Of a stretch of 64,000 bases of DNA, positions 43,279 through 54,564 are shown in pieces; position 1 is the first letter of the stretch, and each line of letters opens with the position of its first letter. The notes under the pieces were generated by a model. It saw only the letters and a list, made by a program, of their open reading frames with translations, did no database searches and was not told the origin of the DNA. The stretch comes from Takakia lepidozioides. Lineage: Eukaryota > Streptophyta > Takakiopsida > Takakiales > Takakiaceae. Both the position numbers and the translations under genes were made by a program. The DNA lies in contig CM060731.1 of NCBI GenBank assembly GCA_030704615.1, positions 82,004,756 through 82,068,755 on the forward strand, written 5' to 3'.

Positions 43279-46200
43279 TTGCACACCCCCTGTGTAAGTA
43301 CAATGTATACAACGAGAGCGGGGTTTCGGCTAACAGCTCAACGACTCCGTGTGCGCAGGAAAGATGAGAAACTGTGGCGACTAGAGGAGGCGCATGCCAT
43401 TGCACAAGGGCACCGCAAAATATTGTGCAACTGCAAAATATGCCATGGAGGGATCTCGCAGTTTCTACCGATGGCCAAAAAACACCTAACAAAGTATGGG
43501 AGGGACCCAAACCTTCGACAGTGTACAGTCCCGGTACGCCTTGCACGACGCACGCACTCTGACATGCTCGCAGCACGCCCGCGCATGTCCGCATTTTGGA
43601 CAGTCGTGGGAGTGACTGGAGTCCGAACTACGTGTCGTTCTTCCGTTGGATGTATTGGAGTCATGGAGTCGTAGTGATGGAGTCATGTAGTCGGTAGTGC
43701 GTCAGAGTAGTCATGTCCATGACTTCATGACCGTGGATCATGGACATTTCAACTACGTGGTGTTCTTCCATTGGTTGTACTGGAGTCATGTAGTCAGGGT
43801 CATGACTACATGGTCGTTGTTGACTGCCATGTGTGAAGGCAATATGCATTTTGGGCTTTTGGCAGTTTGTTGCCATGTGTCATGCCTTCAACGCACTGCC
43901 CACTTGGGCATATTTGTTGAGAGCTTTCACTTTGTTGGTCTGTGCAGATAGCTGTCTGTATGTGGGGATGTCTCCCTCTATCACAGAGGGTATGTTTGTT
44001 TTGTTTTTCGATGAAAACTGTGTTCCTACTTTGCCGTATTATATGAGAGTAGTTTTCATTTGTGTTTGTGTCTGAGCTCCACAAGCTGCTTCGAAATGAA
44101 GTCTGTGGCCGACCAATTTCGTCTCCTGATTCGCAAGTGCGGGGGAGACTTGTAGCATTCACCTGTATTGAACTAGTGCAATTCTACAAAGTGTTTGCTT
44201 ACATGACAGTGTTTAAATGAAATTTCATAATCTGGGAGTTTTGAAAAAAGCCTGTTCATCGTATCCCAATTTATGATTTCATTTGCGTTCACAGGGCTAC
44301 ATTACATCCGACTCTGAAGTGGAGGCTGAATGTAGCCTAGAGAGTGTTGCAAACGACGTCAATTTGGATGGACAAGACGGCAATGGGCTACGGGGCCAGA
44401 TTGCCCGTGCTGTGCAAGATGCATTTGAAATATCAGATACCCTCCGGGAGAATCCCACACCTGCCCCAAATGCCCTTCACTTGGACAATGATGAGGCTGT
44501 TGAGAATGGCGCAAATCCCTCTGAAATGCCTGATGGGGAAAATATGGGCGGAGAAGAAGCAGGCGCGCCAAATGATCTTCACCATGGAAAACTCATGCGA
44601 GAGTCCCAAATCCCCTTATACGATGGGAGCGTTCACAACCGATTGACTGCCACATTGATGTTGCTCAATTCTTGCGCCACTCACAGATGTACCAACGCAT
44701 TTGTGGATGAGTTATTTTCATTGTTGAGGCTGGAGATTTTGCCCAAACAAAACACCTTGCCGAAATCGCAGTATGAGGCAAAAAATATGATCGCCATGAT
44801 GGGTCTAGGATACAAACAGATCCATGCCTGTGAGCGTGGATGTGTATTGTTTCGTGGAGACCTCAAAAAGGCTGCTAATTGCCCCAAGTGCCATAGTCGT
44901 CGATACATGGACGGCCGTGGGAAGGTGCCCAAGAAGGTGTTGCGATACTTTCCTCTCATACCTAGATTGAAACGGATGTTTCGAGTTAAGACGCTGGCAG
45001 AGCTCATGAAGTGGCACAACAATCATAGAAGTGCAGATGGCATGGTCCGGCATGCTGCAGACAGTAAGGCTTGGTGCCATATTGACAACACATGGCCGGA
45101 TTTTGCTTCAGATCCAAGAAATCTGCGTCTTGGATTGGCACTGGATGGGGTCAATCCTTATGGCACCAAATCCACTTCTTGGTCCACCTGGCCCATCATG
45201 GTGCTCAATTATAATCTACCTCCATGGTTGGTAACGAAGAAATTTTTTGTCATGTTAACACTCCTCATTCCTGGAAAGGAATTGTGACAAGTGAAAATGT
45301 GGATGTTTACCTGCAACCACTAGTGGAGGAGCTAACGACATTGTGGGTGGGAGTTGCAGCCGTGGATGTGGCAGCCATTGAAGGAGAGCGGGCTTTTAAC
45401 ATGCGTGCAGTCCTCATGTGGTCCATACATGACTTCCCCGCCTATGGCTTGTTATCAGGTCAGGTTCACCAAGGGTACTGTGCTTGTCCAGCATGTGGAC
45501 CTCAAGTCGATTCCAGATATTCCCCAGCTTGTAAGAAATTGATATTCCAGGGGCATCGACGCTATCTTCCCCACAATCATGCCTATAGAAGATCCAGACT
45601 TTTTAATGGGGCGCGAGACATGAGACCTGCTCCACATACAGTGACAGCCACCGAAATCAAGGAGCGTGCACGACATTACAAACAATGGATTGATGATGGT
45701 GGGACTGTAGGCGCACAGAACGATCCCTCCAAGCTCCATGGCGTAAAACGATTGTCCATTCTGTTTGACTTGCCTTACTGGGAGGTGCGATTACCACACA
45801 TGTGTTTTGGGAACAAAACAGTGCATTGGTTTTTCATTGTGCATGATTGTTTGTTTACTGAACCTGTGCTGTAAACATCATTCATGACTGCATTGCAATG
45901 TGCCTAATTTGTTAGACCACATGGTGCAGCATCTTATCATCCGCCACACTTTTGATACCATGCATTGCGAGAAGAACGTGACGGAGAACATAATCAAGAC
46001 TATTTTCGGCGAGAAGGACACGATGCAAGTTCGCCGCGATATGGAATTGCAGGGCATTCGAAAGCCTCTTTGGTTACGACGCCATCCCACCAGAGTGGAT
46101 ACATTGGTAATGCCTGATGCGCCATATGTGCTCACAAAACCAGAGCAGCGGGTGTTCCTGGAGATTATCACGAATCTGAAAGTACCCACTGGCTATGCCT

Positions 46201-47836
46201 CTGCTTTCAAAAAACATGTGGTCAAACAAAAGTTGAGCCAATTGAAGTCACATGATTATCACGTGCTAATGCAACAGATCCTCCCACTTGCTCTACGTGG
46301 GTTGATGGCGCCTGGGGTTCGCAATGCCATACTAAGAGTGTCCCGTGTGTTTCGCAAGCTTTGTGCAAAATTCATTGATCCCACCGAGCATGAGGAATTG
46401 AAGAAGGAGGTGGCAGTGACTCTTTGTCTTCTGGAGAAAGAGTTCCCACCCTCATTTTTTGATGTTATGACACATTTACTTATCCACTTGGTGGATGAGG
46501 TGGATTTGTGTGGACCTGTAGCTTCTCGGTGGATGTACCCGGTGGAGAGAGCAATGAAGGATTTTAAAGGGTATGTGCGAAACTTGGCGAAGCCTGAGGG
46601 CAGTATGGCGGAGGGCTACGTGTTTGACGAGGCATTGGGATTTTGTACAGAGTACTTGTCTTCTGTTGATGCTACTAGGCGGAGAGTGTGGGATGCAGGA
46701 GAGGAGGAATCAGTGTCGGGCTGGGTATTGGAAGGAGTTGGTCGACCACGGAGGTTGACCCTCGAATTGTTGCAGCTTGTCCACGACTACGTCATTCACA
46801 ACCATCCCAGTTTGAGCATTATGTTGGGGTAAGTGGCAAACGTTCTGGTACCTGCTATGCATGGGTATGCTTTGTATAGGTGTGTGTGCAGTAGTTCTTC
46901 CATCGGCTGCAGGGGTTGCACTAGATAAATTTCTGTGGTTGTGCGTGTGTTGGCAGGTCCTATGAGGTGGAGAAATGCAGGTTGGAGACTGAAAATGCTA
47001 CTAACCAGAACAAGATCCGTGCTCTCCCTCACTTTGCAGAATGGCTGGTAAAAGCAGTCCGCCAGCATGTGTCAAGTGTTGCCAACCATGCTACTGATTC
47101 AGCCTGCAAGGAATTGTTGGACATGTCCAAACCCCCATCAGTAATCGCAACATCATACAAGAGCATGTCGGCTTATGGAAACCACTTCAGGGTTACTTCA
47201 GATGGACTCAACAGCCCCTTTGTGACATATGACTCGGGGGTCTCTACTGTTTTCCAGCATGACAGTACTTGCATTGACCGTGAGCAGGTGGTGGAAAGCG
47301 TACGGTATGTGGGTGTCATAAAGGAGATTTTAGAATTGGATTATGGCTCCACAAACACCACGGTGCTATTGTGTTCATGGGTACGTGCACGACGTGTGGG
47401 CTCTCAGCCTGTGTCAATGAAGCAGGACGAGTCTGGCTTCACATTGGTGAATTTCTCCCACTTGTTGCCTCCACTTGAACAGCCTTTTGTGCTCCCATCA
47501 CAGGTCGAGCAAGTTTTTTTCTCTGAGTGTGTGAATGAACCGAGATGGAACGTGGTGCTGGAAAAAAACCCCAGGTCACGCAGGGCTGTTTCTGATGTGA
47601 GCATTTGCAACGATGATATTGCAAGTGTATCAGGCCTCTTAGCCCCCAATCACATTGAAGAGACCAATGTTGCTAGTGACAGGGTGGGCCAGACCATCCA
47701 AGTGACACCTGAAGAGGTTGCTTCACTTTACAGAGACATGCGATCTGAGGAAGCACATCCATGTCCCACGGAGGACAGTTGCGATGGAGATTCAGAGTCC
47801 AGTGATGAGGAGTTGGTTGATGTGGATGTGTACTAG
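43279..47836 (+). CDS. tnp2-type CACTA transposase with DUF4218 and DUF4216 regions
   Basis: Probable exons: about 43279-43520 (Cys/His motif ILCNCKICHGGISQF, KKHLTKYGRDPN); 44295-45784; 45930-46829; 46967-47836. Exon borders at 45784/45930 join in phase 0. Visible signatures: MLLNSCATHRCTNAFVDELF, CERGCVLFRGDLKKAANCPK (zinc cluster), KVPKKVLRYFPLIPRLKRMF, DFASDPRNLRLGLALDGVNP, DFPAYGLLSGQVHQGYCACP, HDYHVLMQQILPLALRG and EKEFPPSFFDVMTHLLIHLV (DUF4218), VVESVRYVGVIKEILELDYG and FTLVNFSHLLP (DUF4216). This is the enzyme that cuts and joins CACTA ends. At about 45283 one base is missing: LLIPGKE continues in the next frame as TSENVDVYLQPLVEEL. As sequenced, the enzyme would be truncated in its catalytic region. 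Confidence 0.9.
43521..44294 (+). other. tnp2 intron with GTCATG-rich tract
   Basis: Between 43660 and 43820 the motif GTCATG or its complement recurs about ten times (GAGTCATGTAGTCGG, TAGTCATGTCCATGAC). These resemble the GTCAT motifs near the element's ends. The intron ends TTCACAG at 44294. Confidence 0.5.
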
Positions 47837-49175
47837 TACCTAGAATGAGGTATGACTTTCCCCCCCAACTGCCTTCCTCTATCTCAAGTATATGAAGGGT
47901 GGTATTGGGCAAAATTGAATATGTAATCCCGGTTGATTCATGAATAATGTGGGATTCATAAGACTGGCACTAAGGGTTGCCCTTGGGGGTGTCCTTTTTG
48001 CAGGGTGTTGGAGGTGTCCAACTTACATGGCGTGTCTGTCTGGCAACGTGTCATGACATTTATGTCACTATAGACTTTGGAACGGCATGCAAATTTACAC
48101 ATCAGTTCTGCCTTTGGGTACATTGTTGACAAAGTGCATGTGCCTTCCAGTTTACATTACATAATTGCCCCAGTGATTTTGTGGGTCTTATATTGGGCAG
48201 GCTCGTGTTTATGGACCATTGAATACCAATGGAGTGCTTTTAAGCTTGGTCCCTACTTATCATATTTTCATTTTTCCCCAAAAGAATCTGGCAATCCGCA
48301 TAGATGATGCTTTGGCTGGTTGAGTGGGTTATTTGCGTAGATGCATTTTATGGGCAGTTTCTCTCATGCCCCAGCTAACACCATGTGACTCACTTGTATA
48401 GTCCCCCATCTGTGAATGGCTCAAGCAGGGTGCAGTACATTCAACACTACAATGTTGCTGCCCTGCAGGTGTTCCATGCCTTGCACCACATCATTATTCC
48501 CTGATGTCATCCTGCTGCTGTTCTAGCTTGGGGCAGGTCATTGGGGATATGTACATTAGAGAGAACAACATGAGCTGTTATCTCAGTTTTTTTATCATAC
48601 AAGAAGCTGAATTCATGGGCTCTCCCATTCTTAGAAAACCCCCCCATGGCAAAGTGGGTGGATCGGAACAGACCGTATTGCCAAGCTTCTATTCCAGTAG
48701 CACATGGCGTGGAGCTCCGGAATGGCCTACTACAGGGACGACATGCACAAGGCGATATGTTAGAGTGTATTGGATTTCATATTTTCATGGTGTTCTTGGT
48801 CACTGCCCAAAGACTTTTGTTGAGCCCATGTTTTGCATCACTCTCATGAGTGAATTTTTTGATTTGCATGAATTTAACTATCCCCTGAATGCATCATTTG
48901 TTTGTCTGTCATTCCGCAGTATGAGGCTTGCTTTTGATGTTGTCGGCGATCAACAAACACTAAAATGCACGCCGCCATTTGAACGTAACGTCACAAACAG
49001 ATGCGGTTCCAGATCGCCTCTCTAGCATGTTGGCTTCACGTTCCATTCTTCTCCACAAAGCGCCAACGGCCTACTAAGCTGCTTCGTGTGCAACCGTTCC
49101 CTTCACTTGCATCCCCCGCACCACAATATCAAAGCCACTTAACCAATCATATGTAGACACCTCATAAGTTGTTCC
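47837..49175 (+). other. 3' region of tnp2 inside the CACTA element
   Basis: No further domain recognised. One plus-strand ORF (48504-49025, 173 codons) has no family features and is probably non-coding. The tnp2 3' UTR must be in the first part. Confidence 0.4.
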
Positions 49176-49489
49176 ATGTCACAGACTCTCCATGTCATGA
49201 CGACATGTGATGATCTGGCAGAATACATTAGAGTGGCAGTCATGAAGTCATATGTCCGTCTAGCAATATGCACACGTCATTCACGTATGGGCATGACCCT
49301 GACTGGTAGTCATATCCACCATGGCAATATTCCTGGTCAAAGGGTGTTTGACCTGTGTTGCGCAAAGTTCGGAGTCATACAGTCGCATAACCGGCTTCGT
49401 CGTGATCTATGTTATGACTTCAAAAGGCATTTACGACTGCAAATGGCATTTCTGCCACAAATTGGTCGTGACTGCGCACCCATGGGAGT
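49176..49489. promoter_or_regulatory. Right subterminal region with GTCAT motifs
   Basis: GTCAT or ATGAC occurs about a dozen times (CATGTCATGACGACATG, AGTCATGAAGTCATATG, AGTCATACAGTCGCAT). The innermost part mirrors the left end (CATTTACGACTGCAAATGGC). Short subterminal repeats of this type are where CACTA TnpA proteins bind. Unlike the left end, CACGTG is absent. Confidence 0.55.
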
Positions 49490-49515
49490 CATAAAAGCCG
49501 CAATCTGTTGTAGTG
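49490..49515 (-). repeat. Right terminal inverted repeat of the CACTA element
   Basis: Ends CAATCTGTTGTAGTG. Read on the minus strand it starts CACTACAACA and contains GCGGCTTTTATG. Differences from the left end are at terminal positions 11, 13, 14 and 25. Confidence 0.95.
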
Positions 49516-49518
49516 TGC
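49516..49518. other. Target-site duplication, right copy
   Basis: TGC directly after the right terminus. On the minus strand it is codon GCA at the end of the N-terminal half of the interrupted ORF, in the same phase as the left copy. Confidence 0.9.
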
Positions 49519-50886
49519 ATGGACAACTTGTGGTAAACTTGTGACAAGCCGATCCTCTGGCTGTGATGGCTGTGATACTGAAGTAACTTCCTCTTCCCTC
49601 TCTGAAGGTCCTGCTTCCAGTAATAGCAGTTCTCTGTGCTGCTGTGCCCCTTCCTGCACAAAAACTTGGGAAACATTATCATGCGGATTCCGTGAAGCCA
49701 GTGGATCCGCCACTACAGTCTTTCCCCGCCTCTGTCTCTTATTCTCGGGTTGCCCTGCCAGTCCACCCTCACTGTGTGAAGAGCCTTGCTCTTCCATTGC
49801 AGTGGTTTCTGGCTCAAACACTTCCATCTCCTTTCTTTCTCGCGCATCAAGTATGCCAGAATCAAGAATTATTTGAGCAATGATTGGGCCAGACACTATG
49901 ATAGGAGATTTTGCGGCAGTGCCCTGTAGTCTTTTCATCTCCTCTACCAGTGCGTTGTACATTATGTCCGCCCATTCTACCTCTTCTCCTCTCAGGGCTT
50001 TGAGTATTTCCTCTGTGAAGGATCTGCTCAAATACTGTTGGTTCTGTTTCATGGCAAACAGAACGTTCAATACCTGGCCTACCTCCTTTAGCCCTGGGTA
50101 CACGGCCATGGTACAAGCATAACCCTGAGTTTTAAAGAAACTCCCTTCTTGGAATAAGTCCCCTATTTGCAGTCTTGCCCTGTGCTCCTCCACATGCACC
50201 TGACCTGCTGGCAATCGAAACAATTGCTGTAGGTATAGGGGAGTAATTACTAATTCAACTCCCTTCACCGTTGTTGCTCCTGTCCTTGGTTCAAAGTTCT
50301 GCAAGAATTCTAACATGTACTGTCTATGGTGCAATGTCCAATCTTTGCTTTGCACTTGCAATCTCAGCTCCTTCAGTAACTGTATCGCATGTGGAGTAGC
50401 AATCGTTTGTTTCTGCAGGATTGTGGTGCTCTTCACCCTGATTTCCTCCATTCCTCTCATTCTCTTCATTCTAGACCCACAGAAATGTTTTGGCTGTAAC
50501 AATTGAAGAAATGCATGTAGTGCACAAAGCATAAACGTATGGTTGCCACAAAAAGCTATGGGTAATTTGTTGTAAGCCTGCGGGGCTTGCAAGCATCGAT
50601 CAAGCGAAAAGATCCGCTCCGTTCTTTCGTCCCTATGCCACTGCGTAAGTAATATTGCGAGCGTATAGTCTGTTAGTTCCTCCATAGCTTCAAAGCTATA
50701 GCATTGATGGTTTGTCCCGTCGAGACGCCTGTTACTTAGAACGACGCCGACTCTTGCGCTTAATTTCCCTCCAATTTCTTGATCCATTCTCTGGCTTTCG
50801 ATTGGCTGTAACCGCTGTGACTGGATTTTAGATTTAATTTTCTTTAGTGGACTTTCCCTGTTGGACTGTCCACTAGGATAACACAT
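49516..50886 (-). pseudogene. Accessory ORF of the Athila/Tat-like element, N-terminal part
   Basis: The minus-strand frame opens at about 50886 and stays open for 457 codons to the CACTA junction. It is globular (ILLTQWHRDERTERIFSL, LPIAFCGNHTFMLCALHAFL, VKGVELVITPLYLQQLFRLP). A low-complexity linker with a basic patch (NKRQRRGKTV), possibly a nuclear signal, follows. The last host codon before the insertion is GCA (49518-49516), which is also the target-site duplication. The V..V.ITP...QLF.LP phrase recalls the plant transposon/mobile domain found in Athila-type ORFs, but this is a weak resemblance. Confidence 0.6.
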
Positions 50887-51184
50887 GTGACAAGAATTTC
50901 ACTTTTCTATACTTGCCGTTTGTTCTGTTGCCCCTTTTCTGTATTCATTAATGGGCCCGCCATTCATCCGAATTGACGTGCTAATTAGGTATTTTGACGG
51001 CCATTTTTGTCCTCTTTCTTGATGACATCCGTTCTTGCACTTCCTTCTCAGCTGTGTGTTGCGCCCTGACTTCCACGTGTCCTTTTCTAAACTGGCTTCC
51101 GTCCTTTCTTCCGCCGGCCATTTCACTGAAGTTATCATGCGTCCACCTGTCACTGATTCTATGGATTGTGTAACCCTAGTAGGC

Positions 51185-51445
51185 TGTGTTGAGCTGTGAC
51201 AGGCTGTGTCATACTGTGGTACGCCGTGATACGCTGTGTTGCACTGTGGTAAGCTGTGATAGGCTGTGACACGCTGTGGTAGGTTGTGATAGGTTGTATT
51301 GCTCCGTGCTGGGCTGTGATATGCTGTGTCGTGCCTCGCTGGGTTGTGATAGGCTGTGTTGCACCGTGATGGGCTGTGATAGGCTGTGATAGGCTGTGTC
51401 GCGCCGTGATGGGCTGTGATAGGCTGTGTCGCGCTTGTTCTGCCC
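51185..51445 (-). repeat. 10-bp minisatellite, array 3
   Basis: The same 10-bp unit as in the LTR arms (minus strand CACAGCCTAT, CACAGCCCAT, CACGGCGCGA, CACAGCATAT), about 25 units. It lies directly after integrase. Translated, it gives 10-residue repeats (DTAYHSPSRR, DTAYHSLSQP) because three units equal ten codons, and the integrase frame remains open well into it. Confidence 0.9.
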
Positions 51446-52587
51446 GCCCTGGTCATATATGCTCGGCCTAGCGACAAGTGCTCCATACTCCGTTGGTATC
51501 ACTGGTGCAGCCCGTGACTGCTTTTGCATTTCAACATGCAAATCATGCTGCAATGGTTTGTCATGGATACCACTGTACCCCTTCAACTTATTAGCATTGA
51601 CTCTTCCCAGCATCTCTTTGTTAATGGTTTGTAACATGGCGGTGTTGTTATCATACATCTTTTGTATGACATAAGGTCCTTTCCATGGTGATTTAAGCTT
51701 AGAAGCTTTAATCTTTCCTTTCTTCTGCAACCATAGAACCAAATCTCCCGTCTTAAAAGTCTTTAACTTGCCTTCATCAAACTGTTCCTTTCTCTTCATC
51801 TGAATTCTGGTCATATTATCAGCTGCATCAGCACGTACTTCTTCCACATGGTATAATTCATGTTTCCTGACCTTAATGGAATCTTGCAATTCCATTCTCT
51901 TTCCCCATTCCGTTTTCATGGTAGGTAACAAGAATTCCACTGGAAGTAAGGCTTCCGTACCATAAACTAATTGGAATGGTGTATACTTAGTGGTGACTTT
52001 ATATGAAGTCCTGTATGACCACAAAGTTGTCAGCAGCTTTGTATCCCAATCCGTTTAGTCAAGATAGTACATAGTATTTTGTTGGTAGCCTCTGCCTGCC
52101 CATTACCCTGTGGGTAATATGTTGTACTCTTCCTATGCACAATCATGAACTCTTTAGTCAATAATTCAATGGTCTCATTAATGAAGTGACTTCCCTGATC
52201 ACTGATAAATTCCAAGGGACAGCCAAATCGTGTAAGTATGTTCTCATACAGAAACCTTGCTGTGGACTTGGCTGTGTTGTCCCTCAAAGCTTTAGCTTCC
52301 ACCCACTTCGTAGTATAATCAGTGGCTGTAATTATGTACCTGTTCTGTGTATTCTTGGCTGGTGGGTTAATTGGTCCAACAAAATCTAGTCCCCATTTCT
52401 GAAATGGTTCCGTAGGCATTGTAGGATGCAAAGACATTTTCCCAGATCTCTGCAAAGGTCCTAGCCTCTGACATTCATCACAACTCTGACAATACTTGTG
52501 TACATCTTTGAACAAAGTAGGCCACCAGTAACCTGCATGTAGTATTTTCCTGCTGGTAGTCTCTTCTCCAAAATGACCTCCTGCCAC
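51446..52587 (-). pseudogene. Integrase of the Athila/Tat-like element
   Basis: The zinc domain has H..H and CQSCDECQRLG; the core has PFQKWGLDFVGPINPPAKNT (first Asp), CPLEFISDQGSHFINE (second Asp) and YYPQGNGQAEATNKIL (Glu). A frameshift near 52025 moves into a second frame with SYKVTTKYTPFQLVYGTEAL and the C-terminal domain GDLVLWLQKKGKIKASKLKS, PWKGPYVIQKMYDN. There is no chromodomain, in line with the Athila/Tat group. The frame then runs on into the 10-bp repeat array. All catalytic residues are present but the frameshift disables it. Confidence 0.85.
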
Positions 52588-53355
52588 TCCTTTATGAACT
52601 TCCTCCTATTAACTTCATGGTGGTATAAGCATCGCTTCAGCACTCCATCTGGTCCTAGCTTATACATTCTGCTCCCTACCATAGTGTAAGGTAGAGCCTT
52701 GATAGCAATTCTCTTTCTCTGCTCCTTTCCATAACTTGGTGGGCACTGACCATGAGTAAGGTAGTATCTGATTGGCCACTGCCAATCTAACCAGTCATCT
52801 GCACTTCCTTGCACCTCCATTGCAAATAGACTCGCATCTGGTAATTGATCATCTACTCCTGTGGCTGGTTCTCCTGTTGATAACCGTGACAAGATGCAGT
52901 CTCCCAGGCTTGTAAACAACCTCGAATTCAAACTCGTGCAAGATTATCAACCATCTTGCTATTCTTCCGCTTATCAGAGGTTTGTTTACCAGGTATATCA
53001 GAGCCTGGTGATCCACATAGAACATAAACTTCTTGCCTAACAGGTAATGCCTGAATTTCTTCACTGCATAGATCATTGCCAATGCTTCTCTTTCCGTTGT
53101 GCTATAATTTCTTTCGGCATTGTTCATCAATCGGCTAGCATAGTACACAGGTGAATCTATCCTTCCTGTTACATTTTGGGCTAACACTGCTCCTAGTGCT
53201 TCTCCAGAAGCATCACAGTGACCATGAAATATTTCCTGCCAGTGAGGACTAATCAGCACATGTGTAGTTGTTACTGACAATGTAAGTTCCTCAAAAGCCT
53301 GTTGACATTCAGGTGTCCATGCAAACACTGCATCTTTCTTCAGAAGTTTGCTCAA
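52461..53355 (-). pseudogene. RNase H and linker of the Athila/Tat-like element
   Basis: The frame 53355-52849 has HGHCDASGEALGAVLAQNVT (first Asp), ASRLMNNAERNYSTTEREAL (Glu), KFMFYVDHQALIYLVNKPLI (Asp) and the tail FEFEVVYKPGRLHLV, where the usual final NVVADALSR is altered (LVTVINRRTSH). A frameshift follows, and the linker continues in another frame (52931-52461, with GDCILSRLSTG and GSADDWLDWQWPIRYYLT). Confidence 0.8.
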
Positions 53356-53406
53356 TGGTGTTGCTATCTGTGCATACCGTCTGACAAATCTTCTGTAATA
53401 GCTTGT

Positions 53407-54516
53407 TTATCCAAGGAATCTCCTTAGACTCTTAACATTCACTGGTGGTGGAGAGGCTTTAATGGCCTCTGTTTTCCTGGGATCCACAAGAAGTCCCCTC
53501 TTACACACAATGTGTCCCAGAAGCACCCTTGAGTTCACACAGAAAGTACACTTCTCTGGATTCAGGCCCAGACCTCTCATCCTGCATCTGGCCAGACATA
53601 ACTCCAATTTATGTAAGTGCTCATTCTTAGAGTTGTACACACTGAAATCATCCAAGAACACCTGCATGAAATCATCCAGATACTCATGAAAAGATTCACT
53701 TATCACTCTCTGAAAGGTCGTTGGTGCATTGCAAAGTCCAAAGGGCATGACTTTGTATGCATAAGCACCCCAGTTTGTGATGAAAGCTGTTTTTCCTTGG
53801 TCTTCTTCTGCCACTTGCACTTGATTATAACCACTGAAGCCATCCATGAATGAGTACATCTCATGGCCTGCCACAGTGTCTAATACTGCTTCTGTGAATG
53901 ACAAAGGGAAAGGATCTTTCTTCGTACAAGCATTCAGCTTCTTGTAGTTCACACAAACTCTTAGTTTACCATTCTTCTTGGGAACTATCACAATGGGTGA
54001 CAACCAAGTTGTATACTCTATTGGGTATATAAACTTAGCCTCAGCCAACTTCTTGATCTCTTCTCCAACCTTCTGTGCGTAGTTGGGATTCATTCTGTAC
54101 CTTGCCTGCTTGATTGGTACTGACCCCGGTTCCAGTTCAATCTTATGCTGACAGATTTCAGGTGGTATCCCTTTTAAATCCTCATAGCTCCAAGCAAATA
54201 CATCTTTGTATTTGATGAACAAACTCTTAGCTTCTTCAAAGAATTCTGGCTCCAAATCAGCTCCTACCTTCACCATCCTCGGTTCCTCTTTAGTTCCCAC
54301 ATTCACTTCCCTCACTTGCTCATCAGCTGTGATTGTCCAACCAGTCACCACTTCATCCTGTAAACTCACAGTGGCTGGTTCCTCTAGGATTTCCATTTCT
54401 CCTTCTTTTTCTTCATAGAAATGTGATGGGTAACTGCTGGCTTCCTCTTCAATCGGTGTTGTTGACACTACACCACAACAGATACCCCTTAAACAACTTA
54501 GGCCTTCCAGCCGCAT
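53407..54516 (-). pseudogene. Reverse transcriptase of the Athila/Tat-like element
   Basis: A 369-codon open frame with all RT blocks: FAWSYEDLKGIPPEICQHKI, WLSPIVIVPKKNGKLRVCVN, KKDPFPLSFTEAVLDTVAGH, SFMDGFSGYNQVQVAEEDQG, VMPFGLCNAPTTFQRVISES, VFLDDFSVYNSKNEHLHKLE (catalytic DD) and LGHIVCKRGLLVDP. It stops at TAA just after SLRRFLG, but the next frame (53355) is in the same phase, so a single nonsense codon separates RT from RNase H. The F-L-D-D box in place of YxDD is usual in this clade. Confidence 0.88.
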
Positions 54517-54564
54517 CTCTGCAACCTGCTCCCACTCTGGGTGTGCAGCAAACAGGGTAGCTTC

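Larger units (their letters stand above)
35135..49515. mobile_element. CACTA (En/Spm) DNA transposon, 14,381 bp, both ends intact
   Basis: The left end reads CACTACAACA...GCGGCTTTTA and the right end is its inverted counterpart; 22 of 26 terminal bases match. It is flanked on both sides by TGC, the 3-bp target duplication expected of CACTA elements. It carries two divergent genes: a plus-strand tnp2 transposase (43279-47836) and a minus-strand TnpA-like gene that includes an FCP1-like domain (42695-36354). It is inserted in frame into the accessory ORF of the Athila/Tat-like element, and therefore younger than it. Two LINE fragments lie inside the TnpA-like gene. The intact ends suggest it could still move if transposase were supplied. 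Confidence 0.95.

Noticed and set aside
48504-49025. 173-codon plus-strand ORF in the CACTA 3' region
   Set aside because: No family features and no splice link to tnp2.
50899-51486. 195-codon minus-strand ORF with TAYHS repeats as a separate protein
   Set aside because: It is the 10-bp minisatellite read in another frame; the repeat explains the open frame.
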